DNA of 64,000 nucleotides, taken from the NCBI GenBank assembly GCA_018821435.1, contig JAHJME010000027.1, positions 1-64,000 of the forward strand, written 5' to 3'. Source of the DNA: Alphaproteobacteria bacterium. GTDB taxonomy: Bacteria > Pseudomonadota > Alphaproteobacteria > Caulobacterales > Caulobacteraceae. Positions 24,951-34,279 of the stretch are shown here, in pieces (position 1 is the stretch's first letter; every line of letters begins with the position of its first letter). Position numbers and translations under genes: made by a program. The notes beneath the pieces are model-generated. The model had not been told where the DNA came from, searched no databases, and saw only the letters and a list, made by a program, of their open reading frames with translations.

Positions 24951-26648
24951 CTATCCCATTCCGTAGGCGCCCAGCGCATTCGCCGACTTCGGTTCCAGCA
25001 CCCCCCAGTCGACGCTGGGCAAGGACAGCTCGGAGCTCAGGATGTCCAGGACGTAGGGGCCCTTGAGGTCGAAGGCCTCGGTCAGGCCGGCCTGCACCTC
25101 GTTGATCGAGTGCGCGCGGCTGGCGCCCGTGCCCATCGCCTTGCCGACGGCGGCGAAGTCGACCGGCGCGAATGTGGATTCAGGCGTGATGCCCAGGCCG
25201 CGCTCGCCCTGGATGACCCAGCCGTAGCCGGCGTTGTTGAGGATCACGAAGGTGATCGGCAGCTTCAGGCGCGCCGCCGTCTCGATCTCGCCCAGCCAGT
25301 AGCCGGCGGCGCCGTCGCCCGCGACCGCGATCACGCGGGTGCCCTTGGGCGCGCCCAGCGCCGCGCCGATCGCCGCGCCGCCCGCCCAGCCGATGCCGGC
25401 CAGGCCGCGCGGGCCGATGTAGCTGCGGCCCGCCCGGCGGGTCTGGAAGCGCGAGGCCGTCCAGCCGGAGGCCAGGCTGGCGTCCGAGACCATGATCGCA
25501 TCGTCGTCCATCAGGGCGTTGATCGCCTCGACCACCCGCTCCGGCGCCACGGCCGGGTCGTCCGGCTTGGTGCCGGGCTGGGGCAGGGGGTGGCCTTCGG
25601 GCTTCCAGCTGAAGCGCGCCTTGGCTGCGGCCAGGCCGTCGCCGATGGCGCGCGCGGCCTCGCGCACGTCGGCCACGATCTCCACCGCGGCGGGCAGGGC
25701 GCGGCCCAGCTCCTCGCCGTCGATGTCCACATGGATCAACTCCTGGGTCCGGTTGGGCAAGCGCCACATGAACGAGTTGAACTGGGCGAACTTGCTGCCC
25801 AGCACCAGGATGGTGTCGGCCTGCTTCAGCGTCCGGCTGGCCTCGATGTCGCCGAACACGCCGACGACGCCGAGCGCCAGGGGATTGGTCTCGCTGACCA
25901 CGCCCTTGCCGTTGATGCTGGTGACGATGGGGATGCCGAACTCGTCGGCGAAGCGGGCGATCTCGGCGTGGGCGCCGCTGGCCATGGCGCCGCCGCCGGC
26001 CAGCACCATCGGCCGCTTGGCTTTGGCCAGGCGCGCGACGGCGTCGGCCACGGCCGAGGCCAGGGGCGCGGTCCGGTGGCGCGGCCAAACCGCGCTGTCG
26101 TGGGTGAACATCGACAGATCCGGTTCCGGGATCTGCGCGCTCATGAAGTCCTCGGGGATCTCCACCACCACCGGACCGGGCCGGCCGGTGGTCGCCAGGC
26201 GCAGGGCGTGCTCGAAGACGGCGACGATCTGGTTCGGGGTCTGCACACGGCCGACCCACTTGCTGACCGGGGCCAGGATCGCGCCCTGCTCCAGCGCCTG
26301 GGACGACACGCCGCGATGGCGCAGGTGCTCGCGGTTGGTGCGGATGTCGGCCACCAGGGCCAGCACCGGGATCGCCGAGGCGTAGGCTTCCGCCAGGCCC
26401 GAGACCAGGTTGGTGGAGCCGGGGCCCACGGTCGCGTCGCACATGCCCACCCTGCCGCTGACCCGGGCATAGGCGTCGGCCGCGCAGGCGCCGTTGCGCT
26501 CGTCGCGCATCAGGATGTGGTTGAAGCCCCGCGCCCGCGCCGCGCCGTAGAACGGCACGGTCTGGCCGCCCGGCACGCCGAAGCAGGTGTCGATGCCGCA
26601 GGCTTCGAGGATGGAGACGATAACGTCGCAGACCTTGACAGTACTCAT
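24951..26648 (-). CDS. Thiamine-diphosphate-dependent enzyme (acetolactate synthase large-subunit-like)
   Basis: 565 residues with the three-domain ThDP fold: N-terminal Pyr domain with FGVPGGQTVPFYGA and the activating Glu in MRDERNGACAADAYAR, middle domain (PMVLAGGGAMASGAHAE), and the PP domain with the GDG...N metal site (GDGAAGYWLGEIETAARL ... LNNAGYGW). Family members include acetolactate synthase, benzoylformate decarboxylase, benzaldehyde lyase and 2-hydroxyacyl-CoA lyase. Position in a catabolic operon (1-base gap to an MFS gene and an upstream Gfo/Idh gene) argues against amino-acid biosynthesis. The reaction is probably a decarboxylation or C-C lyase step; substrate unknown. Confidence 0.82.
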   Translation of the reverse strand: MSTVKVCDVIVSILEACGIDTCFGVPGGQTVPFYGAARARGFNHILMRDERNGACAADAYARVSGRVGMCDATVGPGSTNLVSGLAEAYASAIPVLALVADIRTNREHLRHRGVSSQALEQGAILAPVSKWVGRVQTPNQIVAVFEHALRLATTGRPGPVVVEIPEDFMSAQIPEPDLSMFTHDSAVWPRHRTAPLASAVADAVARLAKAKRPMVLAGGGAMASGAHAEIARFADEFGIPIVTSINGKGVVSETNPLALGVVGVFGDIEASRTLKQADTILVLGSKFAQFNSFMWRLPNRTQELIHVDIDGEELGRALPAAVEIVADVREAARAIGDGLAAAKARFSWKPEGHPLPQPGTKPDDPAVAPERVVEAINALMDDDAIMVSDASLASGWTASRFQTRRAGRSYIGPRGLAGIGWAGGAAIGAALGAPKGTRVIAVAGDGAAGYWLGEIETAARLKLPITFVILNNAGYGWVIQGERGLGITPESTFAPVDFAAVGKAMGTGASRAHSINEVQAGLTEAFDLKGPYVLDILSSELSLPSVDWGVLEPKSANALGAYGMG

Positions 26649-26649
26649 C

Positions 26650-28002
26650 TCAGATCATCTCTCCGACCGCCGACACGGCGGGTTGTTGGGTGGGTTTCAG
26701 CTTGGTTTCGTCGCCCTCGGCCTCCAGCAGCCGCATCATCGGGCGGCGCAGCAGCAGGGTGAGACCGGCGGCGGCCGGGCCGCAGATCGCGGCGACCAGA
26801 GCCAGGCCCTGGCCCAGATGCTCGCCCCCGCCGAAGACCTTGGCGGCCAGCACTGTGGCCGTGGGGCCGAGCGCGATGCCGACCAGGGAATTGGCCAGGA
26901 TGCCGGCGGCCAGAAACTCGCCCTTCAGGTGGGACGGGATCGCCCACTGGACGCAGATGAACGGCATCATGCCGGTCCCCATGATGCAGAGCATGGCGGC
27001 GGCGTAGAAGCCGAGGAACAGGTAGCCGGTCGGGGCCAGGCAGGCCGCGATCACCAGCGGGAAGCCCAGCAGCAGGCCCCCGGCCAGCACCCAGATCGGC
27101 GCGTCCTGCCGGCCCTTCGCGCGCCAGACCTCGGCCAGGCGCGGGGCCAGCACCATGCCCGAGACGCCCAGGGTCATGCTGGCCAGGCCCACGCGAATGC
27201 CGGCGTCGCCCGTGGCCCAGCCGAACTCGCGCACCAGATAGGTCGGCGCCCAGCCGCTGAGCCCATAGATGATCACCTGGCCGATGGCCGTGGCGACGAA
27301 GAACAGGAAGGCCGGAAAGTAGGGCCGCTTCAGCCAGGCGAAGGTCAGGCCGCCGGCGCGGGCGGGCGCGGTCTCGCGGATCGGCTCGGGCAGGGTCACC
27401 GCGATGATCGCGGCGAACACGAAGGCCGGCGCGCCGACCATGAAGAACACGGCCTGCCAGGGCTTCACCGCCCCCACGATGGGCAGGTCGATATGGGTCA
27501 CGTCGCCGATGGCGTTCACCACCAGACCGCCGAGGATATACGCCCCGGTGGCGCCCAGCGCGCCCAGCGCCATGAAGATGCTGGTGGCCAGCGCCCGCTG
27601 CTTGGCGGGGAACAGATCGGAGATCAGCGAGAGGCTGGTCGGCGTCAGCGCCGCCTCGCCGATCGCCACGCCGATTCGCAGCACGCACAGCATCGCGAAG
27701 CTGGTCGCCAGCCCCGAGGCGACGGTGCAACTGCCCCAGACGACGGCGGTCCCGACCAGCAGCCACTTGCGGTTGCCCACGTCGGCCACCCGGCCCAGCG
27801 GCAGGCCGACGAAGGAATAGAAGAAGGCGAACGCCACCCCCATCAGCAGGCTGATCTGGGTGTCGCTGATGTGCAGGTCGGCGCGCAGCGGCTCGACCAG
27901 CAGGCCCAGGATCAGGCGATCCACGAACGCCACGACGTAGAGGCAGCCCAGCAGCGCCACGGCGTACCAGGCGCGCCCGAGTCCGATCTTGCCGGTGGTC
28001 AT
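26650..28002 (-). CDS. MFS transporter, spinster-like (paralog of the one at 48749)
   Basis: 450 residues from ATG 28002, overlapping the upstream oxidoreductase stop by 4 bases. About 12 membrane segments; N-terminus GRAWYAVALLGCLYVVAFVDRLILGLLVEPL, motif A GLPLGRVADVGNRK, and RIGVAIGEAALTPTSLSLISDLFP. This spelling is the spinster/hexuronate-like MFS group, often paired with TonB receptors in alphaproteobacterial catabolic loci. The MFS protein at 48749-50065 has nearly the same N-terminal and motif-A text, so both probably move related compounds across the inner membrane. Direction (import) is inferred from context. Confidence 0.87.
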   Translation of the reverse strand: MTTGKIGLGRAWYAVALLGCLYVVAFVDRLILGLLVEPLRADLHISDTQISLLMGVAFAFFYSFVGLPLGRVADVGNRKWLLVGTAVVWGSCTVASGLATSFAMLCVLRIGVAIGEAALTPTSLSLISDLFPAKQRALATSIFMALGALGATGAYILGGLVVNAIGDVTHIDLPIVGAVKPWQAVFFMVGAPAFVFAAIIAVTLPEPIRETAPARAGGLTFAWLKRPYFPAFLFFVATAIGQVIIYGLSGWAPTYLVREFGWATGDAGIRVGLASMTLGVSGMVLAPRLAEVWRAKGRQDAPIWVLAGGLLLGFPLVIAACLAPTGYLFLGFYAAAMLCIMGTGMMPFICVQWAIPSHLKGEFLAAGILANSLVGIALGPTATVLAAKVFGGGEHLGQGLALVAAICGPAAAGLTLLLRRPMMRLLEAEGDETKLKPTQQPAVSAVGEMI

Positions 28003-29009
28003 GCTCTTGCTCCGATATCGCCGCGCATCGCGAGGCCGGCCTTGCGATAGACGGCGTCGATCACCGTCATGTTGGCGATCCCGTCCGACCCGGGGGTCAG
28101 GATCGGCGCGCCGTTGCGGATCACGTCGGCCAGGGCGCGCGCCTGGAAGACGTAGGTCGCGGGATCGTCGAAGCGCGTGGTCCGGGTCTGGCCGCCGGTC
28201 TCGACCGTCACGGTGGTCCCGGGCGGCGGCAGGAAGGGGTTGTCGCAGCGCAGCGTCCCGCGCTCGCCCTCGACGACCAGCCAGGTCTCGAACGCCTCCG
28301 CGCGATGCGAGCATTCGAACGTCGCCGTGGCGCCGCCGGGAAACGCCAGCGTGGCGCGCATGGACACATCGATCTGGGGCGAGTGCAGGGTCGGCGTCGC
28401 CGCGACCACGGTGGGTTCCTCGCCCACGCACCGGCGCAGCATGTTGATGCAGTAGGCGCCCAGGTCCATCGTCGAGCCGCCGCCCAGCTCGGGCTGGAAG
28501 CGGATATTGTCGTCGGTCAGGCGCGCGCTCTTGATGTTCAGCCGCGCCTCCAGCCGGCGCAGCGGGCCCAGCGCGCCCGACCGGATCGTCTGGTCGATGA
28601 ACCGGGCGACCGGGTGATGGCGATAGTGGAAGGCCTCGATCAGCGGCAGGCCGGCGGCGTCGGCGGCCTCGACCATCCGCCGGGCCTCGGCGGCGTTGTT
28701 TGCCAGCGGCTTCTCGCAGAACACGGCCTTGCCCGCCTGCAGCGCGCGGACCGTCCACTCGGCGTGCAGGCTGTTGGGCAGGGGGTTGTAGACGACCTCC
28801 ACCTCGGGGTCGTCCAGCAGGGCTTGATAGTCGCCGTAGGACCGCGCCATGCCATGATCGGCCGCATAGGCGGCCGCGCGATCGGCGTCCCTGGAGGCCA
28901 CGGCGACCAGGGCGATCTCAGGAACGACGGTCGCCGGATCGATCAGCACCGCCTTGACGATATGGGCGCAGCCGAGGATTCCGATCCGCACCGGCGCGAC
29001 GTTCGCCAT
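27999..29009 (-). CDS. Gfo/Idh/MocA-family NAD(P) oxidoreductase
   Basis: 336 residues. N-terminal Rossmann domain with IGILGCAHIVKAVLIDPA and an acidic/Arg pair VASRDADRA; the family signature EKPLANNAAEARRM carries the catalytic Lys. The C-terminal alpha/beta domain includes RLEARLNIKSARLTDDNIRF and GGGSTMDLGAYCINMLR, the Asp/His-type active-site loop of the group. Such enzymes oxidise sugar or cyclitol hydroxyls, or dihydrodiols (the trans-1,2-dihydrobenzene-1,2-diol dehydrogenase branch). It heads the leftward operon with the MFS and ThDP genes. Substrate not determinable. Confidence 0.85.
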   Translation of the reverse strand: MANVAPVRIGILGCAHIVKAVLIDPATVVPEIALVAVASRDADRAAAYAADHGMARSYGDYQALLDDPEVEVVYNPLPNSLHAEWTVRALQAGKAVFCEKPLANNAAEARRMVEAADAAGLPLIEAFHYRHHPVARFIDQTIRSGALGPLRRLEARLNIKSARLTDDNIRFQPELGGGSTMDLGAYCINMLRRCVGEEPTVVAATPTLHSPQIDVSMRATLAFPGGATATFECSHRAEAFETWLVVEGERGTLRCDNPFLPPPGTTVTVETGGQTRTTRFDDPATYVFQARALADVIRNGAPILTPGSDGIANMTVIDAVYRKAGLAMRGDIGARA

Positions 29010-29080
29010 TCCCCGTCCCCAACCCTACTGTGGCCCCGTCTCAGCCTCGACGCATGGCGAGGGGCAGGGCTCAATCATCC

Positions 29081-29095
29081 AAAGATTATACCATT
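29081..29095 (-). promoter_or_regulatory. Putative -10 region of the leftward oxidoreductase operon
   Basis: On the minus strand the sequence is AATGGTATAATCTTT, containing an exact TATAAT 75 bases before the Gfo/Idh start. It partly matches the shared AT-rich element seen at six other sites. The rest of the gap to the TonB receptor gene (29010-29252) is AT-rich for this genome, with a further dyad AATAG/CTATT near 29165-29190. Confidence 0.4.
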
Positions 29096-29252
29096 TAAAT
29101 ACGTTACGCAATCGGATCGTAAATGTTTCGGAGCCGCGAGTCGACCGTCCGACATAAGGCTTGTAATAGACTAAACAGTGCACTATTTATCCGGTCGAGC
29201 GACGCGTCTGAATTCGGCGATGACAGCCGGATCACGCGTCGGGGGAACGTCC

Positions 29253-31442
29253 ATGAATCGACTGCGCGTGACGCTTTTCGCGGCCGTTGGCGCCGCTTGC
29301 CTGATGCCCACCGCCGGCTTGGCCGCGGATGCGCCGGCCGACTCCGCGGTTTCCGAAGTCACCGTGACCGCGCAGAGGCGGGCCGAGAACATCCAGGATG
29401 TTCCGATCTCCATCGTGGCGGTGTCGGGCGAGCAACTGCGGAAGGCCGGGGTGACCGACTTCCAGAACCTGACCCAACTCGCGCCCGGTCTGGTGACCGA
29501 TGCCAACAGCGACGCGCGTTCGTCGCGTATCGGCCTGCGCGGCGTGACCACGGCCCAGGACAACGGCAAGACGTCATCGGTCGGCGTCTTCGTCGACGGG
29601 GTCTATATGTCGCGCGTCGGCATGGCCTTCACCGAACTCGCCGACATTGACCGTATCGAAGTGCTGCGCGGACCCCAGGGCACGCTGTTCGGCATGAATA
29701 CCTCGGCCGGCCTGATCCACATCATCACCGCCAAGCCCAGCCTGACCGACACCAAGGGCTTCGTCGAAGGCGTGGCCGGCAACTACGACCGCAAGGAAGT
29801 GCGCGCCTCAATCAGCGGCCCGATCGTCGCCGACACGCTCGCCGGCAGCTTCTCGGCCTACGCCGTCGACCGCGGCGGCGTGGTCTACAACGTGACGCAA
29901 GGCAAGGACGTCAACGATCAGAGCCGGTGGGGCCTGCGCGGCAAGCTCCGTTACGCGCAAGGCAATCTCGATGTGGTGGTCATCGCCGACTACACCAACG
30001 AGAACTCCAACTGCTGCGGCAACGTCCTGTTCGTGGTGAAGCCCACGGCCGTCACGATTGGACAGTCCGTGCCGCCCCTGGCTGTCGCGGCAGGCGCCTT
30101 CCCGTACAGCCGGCGCAAGCTCACCGGCCTGCACGACTACGTGAAGCCGCAAGGCGCGGGCCTGTCGGCGGAAGCGAACTACGACTTCGGCTTCGCGACG
30201 CTGACCTCGTTGACCGCGTGGCGCGAGTGGAACATCCGCGTCCAGAACGACGCTGGCGGCCTGGCCATTCCGATCATCGAGACCTACGGGATTCAGCGCC
30301 ACGACCAGTACAGCCAGGAGTTCCGCCTCGCCTCGAACGGCGACGGAAAGCTCCAATGGGTGGGTGGGCTGTTCTTCTTCCAGCGCAACTCCGACGCCGT
30401 GGGCGTCACGCGCTTCGTGCCACTGATTTATCACACGGCCGCCCAGGACGGGCTGACCGTGGACAACTACACGCTGAAGGACATCTCCAAGGCCGTCTTC
30501 GGCCAGATCAGCTACCAGGTCACCGACGCCTTCAAGCTGGCGGTGGGCGCGCGTTACTCGAGAGAGAACCAGGACGCCCACGACATCCAGGTGGCGCGGA
30601 ACATCGTCTCTCCGAACTACAACCGGAAAGAGTCGCGGAACGAAGGCCAGGCCACCTACACGGTGACCGGCACATACGATTTCTCGCCGGCCGTGATGGC
30701 CTATGCGTCTGTGGCGCGCGGGTTCAAGCCCGGTGGCTTCGACATGGGCCGACCGGCGACCTTCACCAACTTCCAGTTCGACGAGGAGACGAACCTCAAC
30801 ACCGAGATCGGCTTCCGTTCGACCCTGATGGAGCGTCGGCTGCTGTTCAACGCGACCCTGTTCAATACGGTCTACAAGAACTTCCAGACCGTGCAGTACG
30901 ACGGGATCCGTTTCCTGTCCGGCAACGCGCCGAAGTTCACGACCAAGGGTCTCGAGCTGGAGGTCATGGCGCGTCCGGCGACCGGGCTTTCGATCTCGGC
31001 TCAGGCCGCCTTCATCGACGCCAAGTACAACGACTTCAAGCTGGGCGCCTGTCCGCAGGGCGTCGCCGGGGCTTGTAACCTGACCGGCCGCACGCTGCCC
31101 CAGGCGCCGAAGACGACCTACAACCTCGCCGTCGACTATCAGCATCCGCTGGCGCAGACGAACTGGACCGGCTTCGTGCACGCCGACTACGCCTATCGCA
31201 GCAAGGCCTACTTCAACCAAGCCCTGGACGAGAACCTGACCCAGAAGGGCTATGGCCTCGCGAACCTGCGCATCGGGGTGCGGAGCGCCGATGGCCTGAA
31301 GGTCGAAGGTTTCGCCAACAACCTGTTCGACAAGGACTACATGTCCTTCGCCTTCAACGCGCCGCTGATGAGCGGGGGCGCTTACGAAGGCTTCCTGGGC
31401 GACCCGCGGATGTACGGCGTCCGCGTCCGGAAGGAATTCTAG
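29253..31442 (+). CDS. TonB-dependent outer-membrane receptor (paralog 1 of 3)
   Basis: 729 residues from ATG 29253 (SD GGGGGA 6 bases upstream). Signal peptide ending near AGLAAD, then a TonB-box-like SEVTVTAQR, the plug domain (QDVPISIVAVSG; VDGVYMSR; RGPQGTLFGMNTSAGLIHI) and a 22-strand barrel ending in the aromatic C-terminus VRKEF. Vicinal cysteines Cys254-Cys255 (NSNCCG) recur in both paralogs, as does a later Cys pair. It lacks the FecA-type signalling extension. Such receptors import large or scarce hydrophobic compounds with TonB energy. A hydrolase gene follows 2 bases later, suggesting uptake coupled to ester cleavage. Confidence 0.92.
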   Translation: MNRLRVTLFAAVGAACLMPTAGLAADAPADSAVSEVTVTAQRRAENIQDVPISIVAVSGEQLRKAGVTDFQNLTQLAPGLVTDANSDARSSRIGLRGVTTAQDNGKTSSVGVFVDGVYMSRVGMAFTELADIDRIEVLRGPQGTLFGMNTSAGLIHIITAKPSLTDTKGFVEGVAGNYDRKEVRASISGPIVADTLAGSFSAYAVDRGGVVYNVTQGKDVNDQSRWGLRGKLRYAQGNLDVVVIADYTNENSNCCGNVLFVVKPTAVTIGQSVPPLAVAAGAFPYSRRKLTGLHDYVKPQGAGLSAEANYDFGFATLTSLTAWREWNIRVQNDAGGLAIPIIETYGIQRHDQYSQEFRLASNGDGKLQWVGGLFFFQRNSDAVGVTRFVPLIYHTAAQDGLTVDNYTLKDISKAVFGQISYQVTDAFKLAVGARYSRENQDAHDIQVARNIVSPNYNRKESRNEGQATYTVTGTYDFSPAVMAYASVARGFKPGGFDMGRPATFTNFQFDEETNLNTEIGFRSTLMERRLLFNATLFNTVYKNFQTVQYDGIRFLSGNAPKFTTKGLELEVMARPATGLSISAQAAFIDAKYNDFKLGACPQGVAGACNLTGRTLPQAPKTTYNLAVDYQHPLAQTNWTGFVHADYAYRSKAYFNQALDENLTQKGYGLANLRIGVRSADGLKVEGFANNLFDKDYMSFAFNAPLMSGGAYEGFLGDPRMYGVRVRKEF

Positions 31443-31444
31443 GC

Positions 31445-32761
31445 ATGAGGGCGGCGGCGGCTTCGATCCTGGCGGCCGTCGCCAGCCTGCTTCTGGGCGC
31501 CGCGGCTCTTGCGGCGACGGCCCAGACGTCGCCGCCGCTCCCGTCGGCCAGTCCTGAGTCCGTCGGGTTCTCGGCCGATCGGCTGAAGCGTCTCGACGCC
31601 GCGATGCAGACCTTCGTGGACGGCGGCCGGGTGGCCGGCATGACCACGGTGCTGATCCGCCACGGCAAGGTCGTGGCCTTCAGCAACTACGGCAGGAAGA
31701 GCCTGGCCGGCCCCGAGCCGATGACCCGGGACGCCATCTTCCGCATCTATTCGATGTCCAAGCCGATCACCTCGGTCGGGATGATGATCCTGTTCGAGGA
31801 AGGCAAGTGGCGCCTCGACGATCCGATCAGCAAATACCTGCCCGAGTTCGCGCACATGAAGGTCGTGGCCGGGACCGACGCGCGAGGCCAGCCGATCATC
31901 GAGGACGCCAGGCGCCCGCCGACCATGCGCGAGCTGATGAGCCATACCGGCGGCTTCGGCTACGGCCAGATGGACGGCCGCGAAGTCAACCGCCTGTTCC
32001 GCGAGCGCGGCGTCATGCAGTCCGAAAGCCTGCAGGCGATGACCGAGACGGTGGCGGCCATACCGCTGCTGTCGCAGCCGGGTACGGCCTGGTCCTACTC
32101 GATCTCCATGGATCTCGAGGGCCGCATCATCGAGAAGCTGTCCGGCCAGAGCCTGGGCCAGTTCCTGGAGCAGCGGATCTTCGCGCCGCTCAGGATGCGC
32201 GACACCGGCTTCACGGTTCCGGCGGACAAGTTGGGCCGCCTGGCCGGCCTCTACGCCTTCGACGCCAAAACAGGTGGGCTGACGCCGCTGGCCGCCGGCG
32301 GCCCGGTCAACGACTACAGCAAGGCGCCGAAGATCGAGTCCGGTGGCGGGGGCCTCGCCTCGACGGCCTCGGACTACGCCCGCTTCGCCCAGATGCTGGC
32401 GGGCGGCGGCCAGTTGGACGGCGCGCGCATCCTGTCGCCCGCATCGGTGAAGCTGATGGGGACCAACGCAATTCCCAAGGTCGCGTGGGACCTGCCCAAC
32501 GGCAATGGCATCAATTTCGGCGAGGCCATCGGCTACGGCCTGGGCGTCATGGTGGTCGCCGATCCGGCCCGGGCGGGTTCGCTCGAAGGCGCCGGCACGA
32601 TGAGCTGGGATGGCGCGGCCAGCACCTGGTTCTGGGTAGACCCCACCAACGACGTGGTCTTCGTCGGCATGATCCAGGTGATGGGCGGACCGGTTCGGTT
32701 GGACCTCCAGGCCATCTCGCGCACCCTCACATATCAGGCGCTGGTCGAACCGGCGAAATAG
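31445..32761 (+). CDS. Exported beta-lactamase-family serine hydrolase (EstB-like)
   Basis: 438 residues with an N-terminal signal peptide (cleavage near ALAATAQ). The catalytic SxxK motif is SMSK, Ser103 and Lys106, in RIYSMSKPITSVGMMIL. The Tyr motif lies in AWSYSISMD, and the C-terminal segment TMSWDGAASTWFWVDP corresponds to the third motif. This class-C-like fold in esterases (EstB, LovD) hydrolyses or transfers acyl groups rather than beta-lactams. It begins 2 bases after the TonB receptor and ends 3 bases before a type-B carboxylesterase, so a periplasmic esterase role on the imported compound is likely. A degenerate relative is at 17061-17310. Confidence 0.85.
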   Translation: MRAAAASILAAVASLLLGAAALAATAQTSPPLPSASPESVGFSADRLKRLDAAMQTFVDGGRVAGMTTVLIRHGKVVAFSNYGRKSLAGPEPMTRDAIFRIYSMSKPITSVGMMILFEEGKWRLDDPISKYLPEFAHMKVVAGTDARGQPIIEDARRPPTMRELMSHTGGFGYGQMDGREVNRLFRERGVMQSESLQAMTETVAAIPLLSQPGTAWSYSISMDLEGRIIEKLSGQSLGQFLEQRIFAPLRMRDTGFTVPADKLGRLAGLYAFDAKTGGLTPLAAGGPVNDYSKAPKIESGGGGLASTASDYARFAQMLAGGGQLDGARILSPASVKLMGTNAIPKVAWDLPNGNGINFGEAIGYGLGVMVVADPARAGSLEGAGTMSWDGAASTWFWVDPTNDVVFVGMIQVMGGPVRLDLQAISRTLTYQALVEPAK

Positions 32762-32764
32762 CTC

Positions 32765-34210
32765 ATGGCTCCCACAGCGCACGTCGACAGCGGCCACCTT
32801 CAGGGACGGAGCGACGGCGACATCGCCGTGTTCCTGGGCATCCCTTACGCCGCCCCGCCGGTCGGGCGATTGCGCTGGAGGCCGCCGCATCTGCCGGCGC
32901 CGTGGACCGGGGTCCGCCCGGCGACGGCGTTCGGCTTCGACGCCCATCAGGTGGACGACCCAGGCGACATGCTGTCGGGCGTGCGGCCGCGAAGCGAGGA
33001 CTGCCTGACGCTCAACGTCTGGGCGCCGGCCAGGCGCGCCGCGCCCGCGCCGGTGATGGTCTGGATCCACGGCGGCGGCTTCACCAACGGCGCCGCCTCG
33101 GCCCCGGCCTATGACGGCGCCGCGCTGGCGCGCCAGGGCATCGTCGTCGTCACCTTCAACTATCGTCTGGGCCGCTTCGGCTTCTTCGCGCACCCGGCGC
33201 TCAGCGCGGCAGCGGACGGCGAGCCGATCGGCAACTACGGCTTCATGGACCAGATCGCGGCTCTGCAATGGGTCCAGCGCAACATCGCCGCGTTCGGTGG
33301 CGATCCCGGCCGGGTGACGGTGGCTGGCGAGTCCGCCGGCGGCTGGTCGGTGAACATGCTGATGACCTCGCCGATGGCGCGGGGCCTGTTCCAGGGCGCC
33401 ATCGCGCAGTCGGCCGGCGGCCGCGTGGGGACGTTCGGACGGAGCCTGGCGACCTGGTCGCGAGGGCTCGATGCAGGCCGCGCCTTCGCGACGCGCGCGG
33501 GCGTGTCGGGGGATGGGCCGGAAGCGCTGGCGGCGCTCAGGGCCCTGCCGCCCGAAGCCTTGCTGACCGTGCCGTTCTTCACCGCGCCGCGCGATGTCTA
33601 CGCCGGTCCGATGGTGGACGGCCGGGTGCTGGTCGACGATCCGGGCACGTTGTTCGCCGCCGGCGCGGCGATGCGCGTGCCCTATCTGGTCGGCGCCAAT
33701 TCGCGGGAAGCCGACGACATGCCCGAGGCCCGGCCGATGGCCGCCGCCCTGCTGGCGACGAACGGTCCGCTCGCGGCGGCGTTGGCGGGCGCCTATGGCG
33801 GCGCGGACGAGGCCGAGGCGCGGCTGATGAGCGACATTATCTTCGTCGAGCCGGCGCGCTTCACGGCGCGGACCGTCTCGGCGCCCGCCTATCTCTATCG
33901 CTTCGGCTACGCGCCCGAGGCCTGGCGCAAGGTCGTGCCGGGCGCCGCCCACGCCATGGAGGTGCCCTTCACCTTCGGCACGGCCAAGGGCGCCGAGGAC
34001 GCTCGGGTCGGCGTGATGATGAGCCGCTACTGGGCGAACTTCGTGCGTAGCGCGAACCCCAACGGGCCGGGCCTGGCCGCCTGGGCGGCGCACGACGTGG
34101 CGGGCGATCAGGTGCTGATCGTCGACCTGCACGGCGCCGCCAAGGCCGGCCCGGATCCCAAGCGCGACGTACTCGACCTTCTGGCGAATTCGCCGTTCGC
34201 ACCGGCGTGA
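32765..34210 (+). CDS. Type-B carboxylesterase, probably cytoplasmic
   Basis: 481 residues. Type-B landmarks: FLGIPYAAPPVGRLRWRPP, SEDCLTLNVWAP, oxyanion loop WIHGGGFTNG, nucleophile Ser190 in VAGESAGGWS, acid in the VGANSREADDM region, and catalytic His in GAAHAMEVPF. Such enzymes cleave carboxylic esters or carbamates. Unlike the esterase at 44763-46331, it has no signal peptide; the mature domain starts at once (HVDSGHLQG). It follows the serine hydrolase by 3 bases in the TonB-receptor operon. Two small GC hairpins lie just beyond the stop. Confidence 0.88.
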   Translation: MAPTAHVDSGHLQGRSDGDIAVFLGIPYAAPPVGRLRWRPPHLPAPWTGVRPATAFGFDAHQVDDPGDMLSGVRPRSEDCLTLNVWAPARRAAPAPVMVWIHGGGFTNGAASAPAYDGAALARQGIVVVTFNYRLGRFGFFAHPALSAAADGEPIGNYGFMDQIAALQWVQRNIAAFGGDPGRVTVAGESAGGWSVNMLMTSPMARGLFQGAIAQSAGGRVGTFGRSLATWSRGLDAGRAFATRAGVSGDGPEALAALRALPPEALLTVPFFTAPRDVYAGPMVDGRVLVDDPGTLFAAGAAMRVPYLVGANSREADDMPEARPMAAALLATNGPLAAALAGAYGGADEAEARLMSDIIFVEPARFTARTVSAPAYLYRFGYAPEAWRKVVPGAAHAMEVPFTFGTAKGAEDARVGVMMSRYWANFVRSANPNGPGLAAWAAHDVAGDQVLIVDLHGAAKAGPDPKRDVLDLLANSPFAPA

Positions 34211-34243
34211 AGCCGGCTTGCGTCCTGAACGGACGTGCGTCTA

Positions 34244-34258
34244 TATAGGATAATAATT
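34244..34258 (+). promoter_or_regulatory. AT-rich shared element, copy D (TATAGGATAATAATT)
   Basis: Lies 21 bases before the GTG start of the first acyl-CoA dehydrogenase. It shares 13 of 15 bases with the copy before the second TonB receptor. A small hairpin CGTCC-tgaac-GGACG (34221-34235) lies just upstream. Confidence 0.5.
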
Positions 34259-34279
34259 AGAACCAATGGGGAGAGCGGC

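Noticed and set aside
29160..29200. Dyad AATAG...CTATT and AGTGCACT near the first TonB receptor as another copy of the shared element
   Set aside because: It matches the element only over about 8 bases and in the reverse orientation, too weak to list with the six copies.
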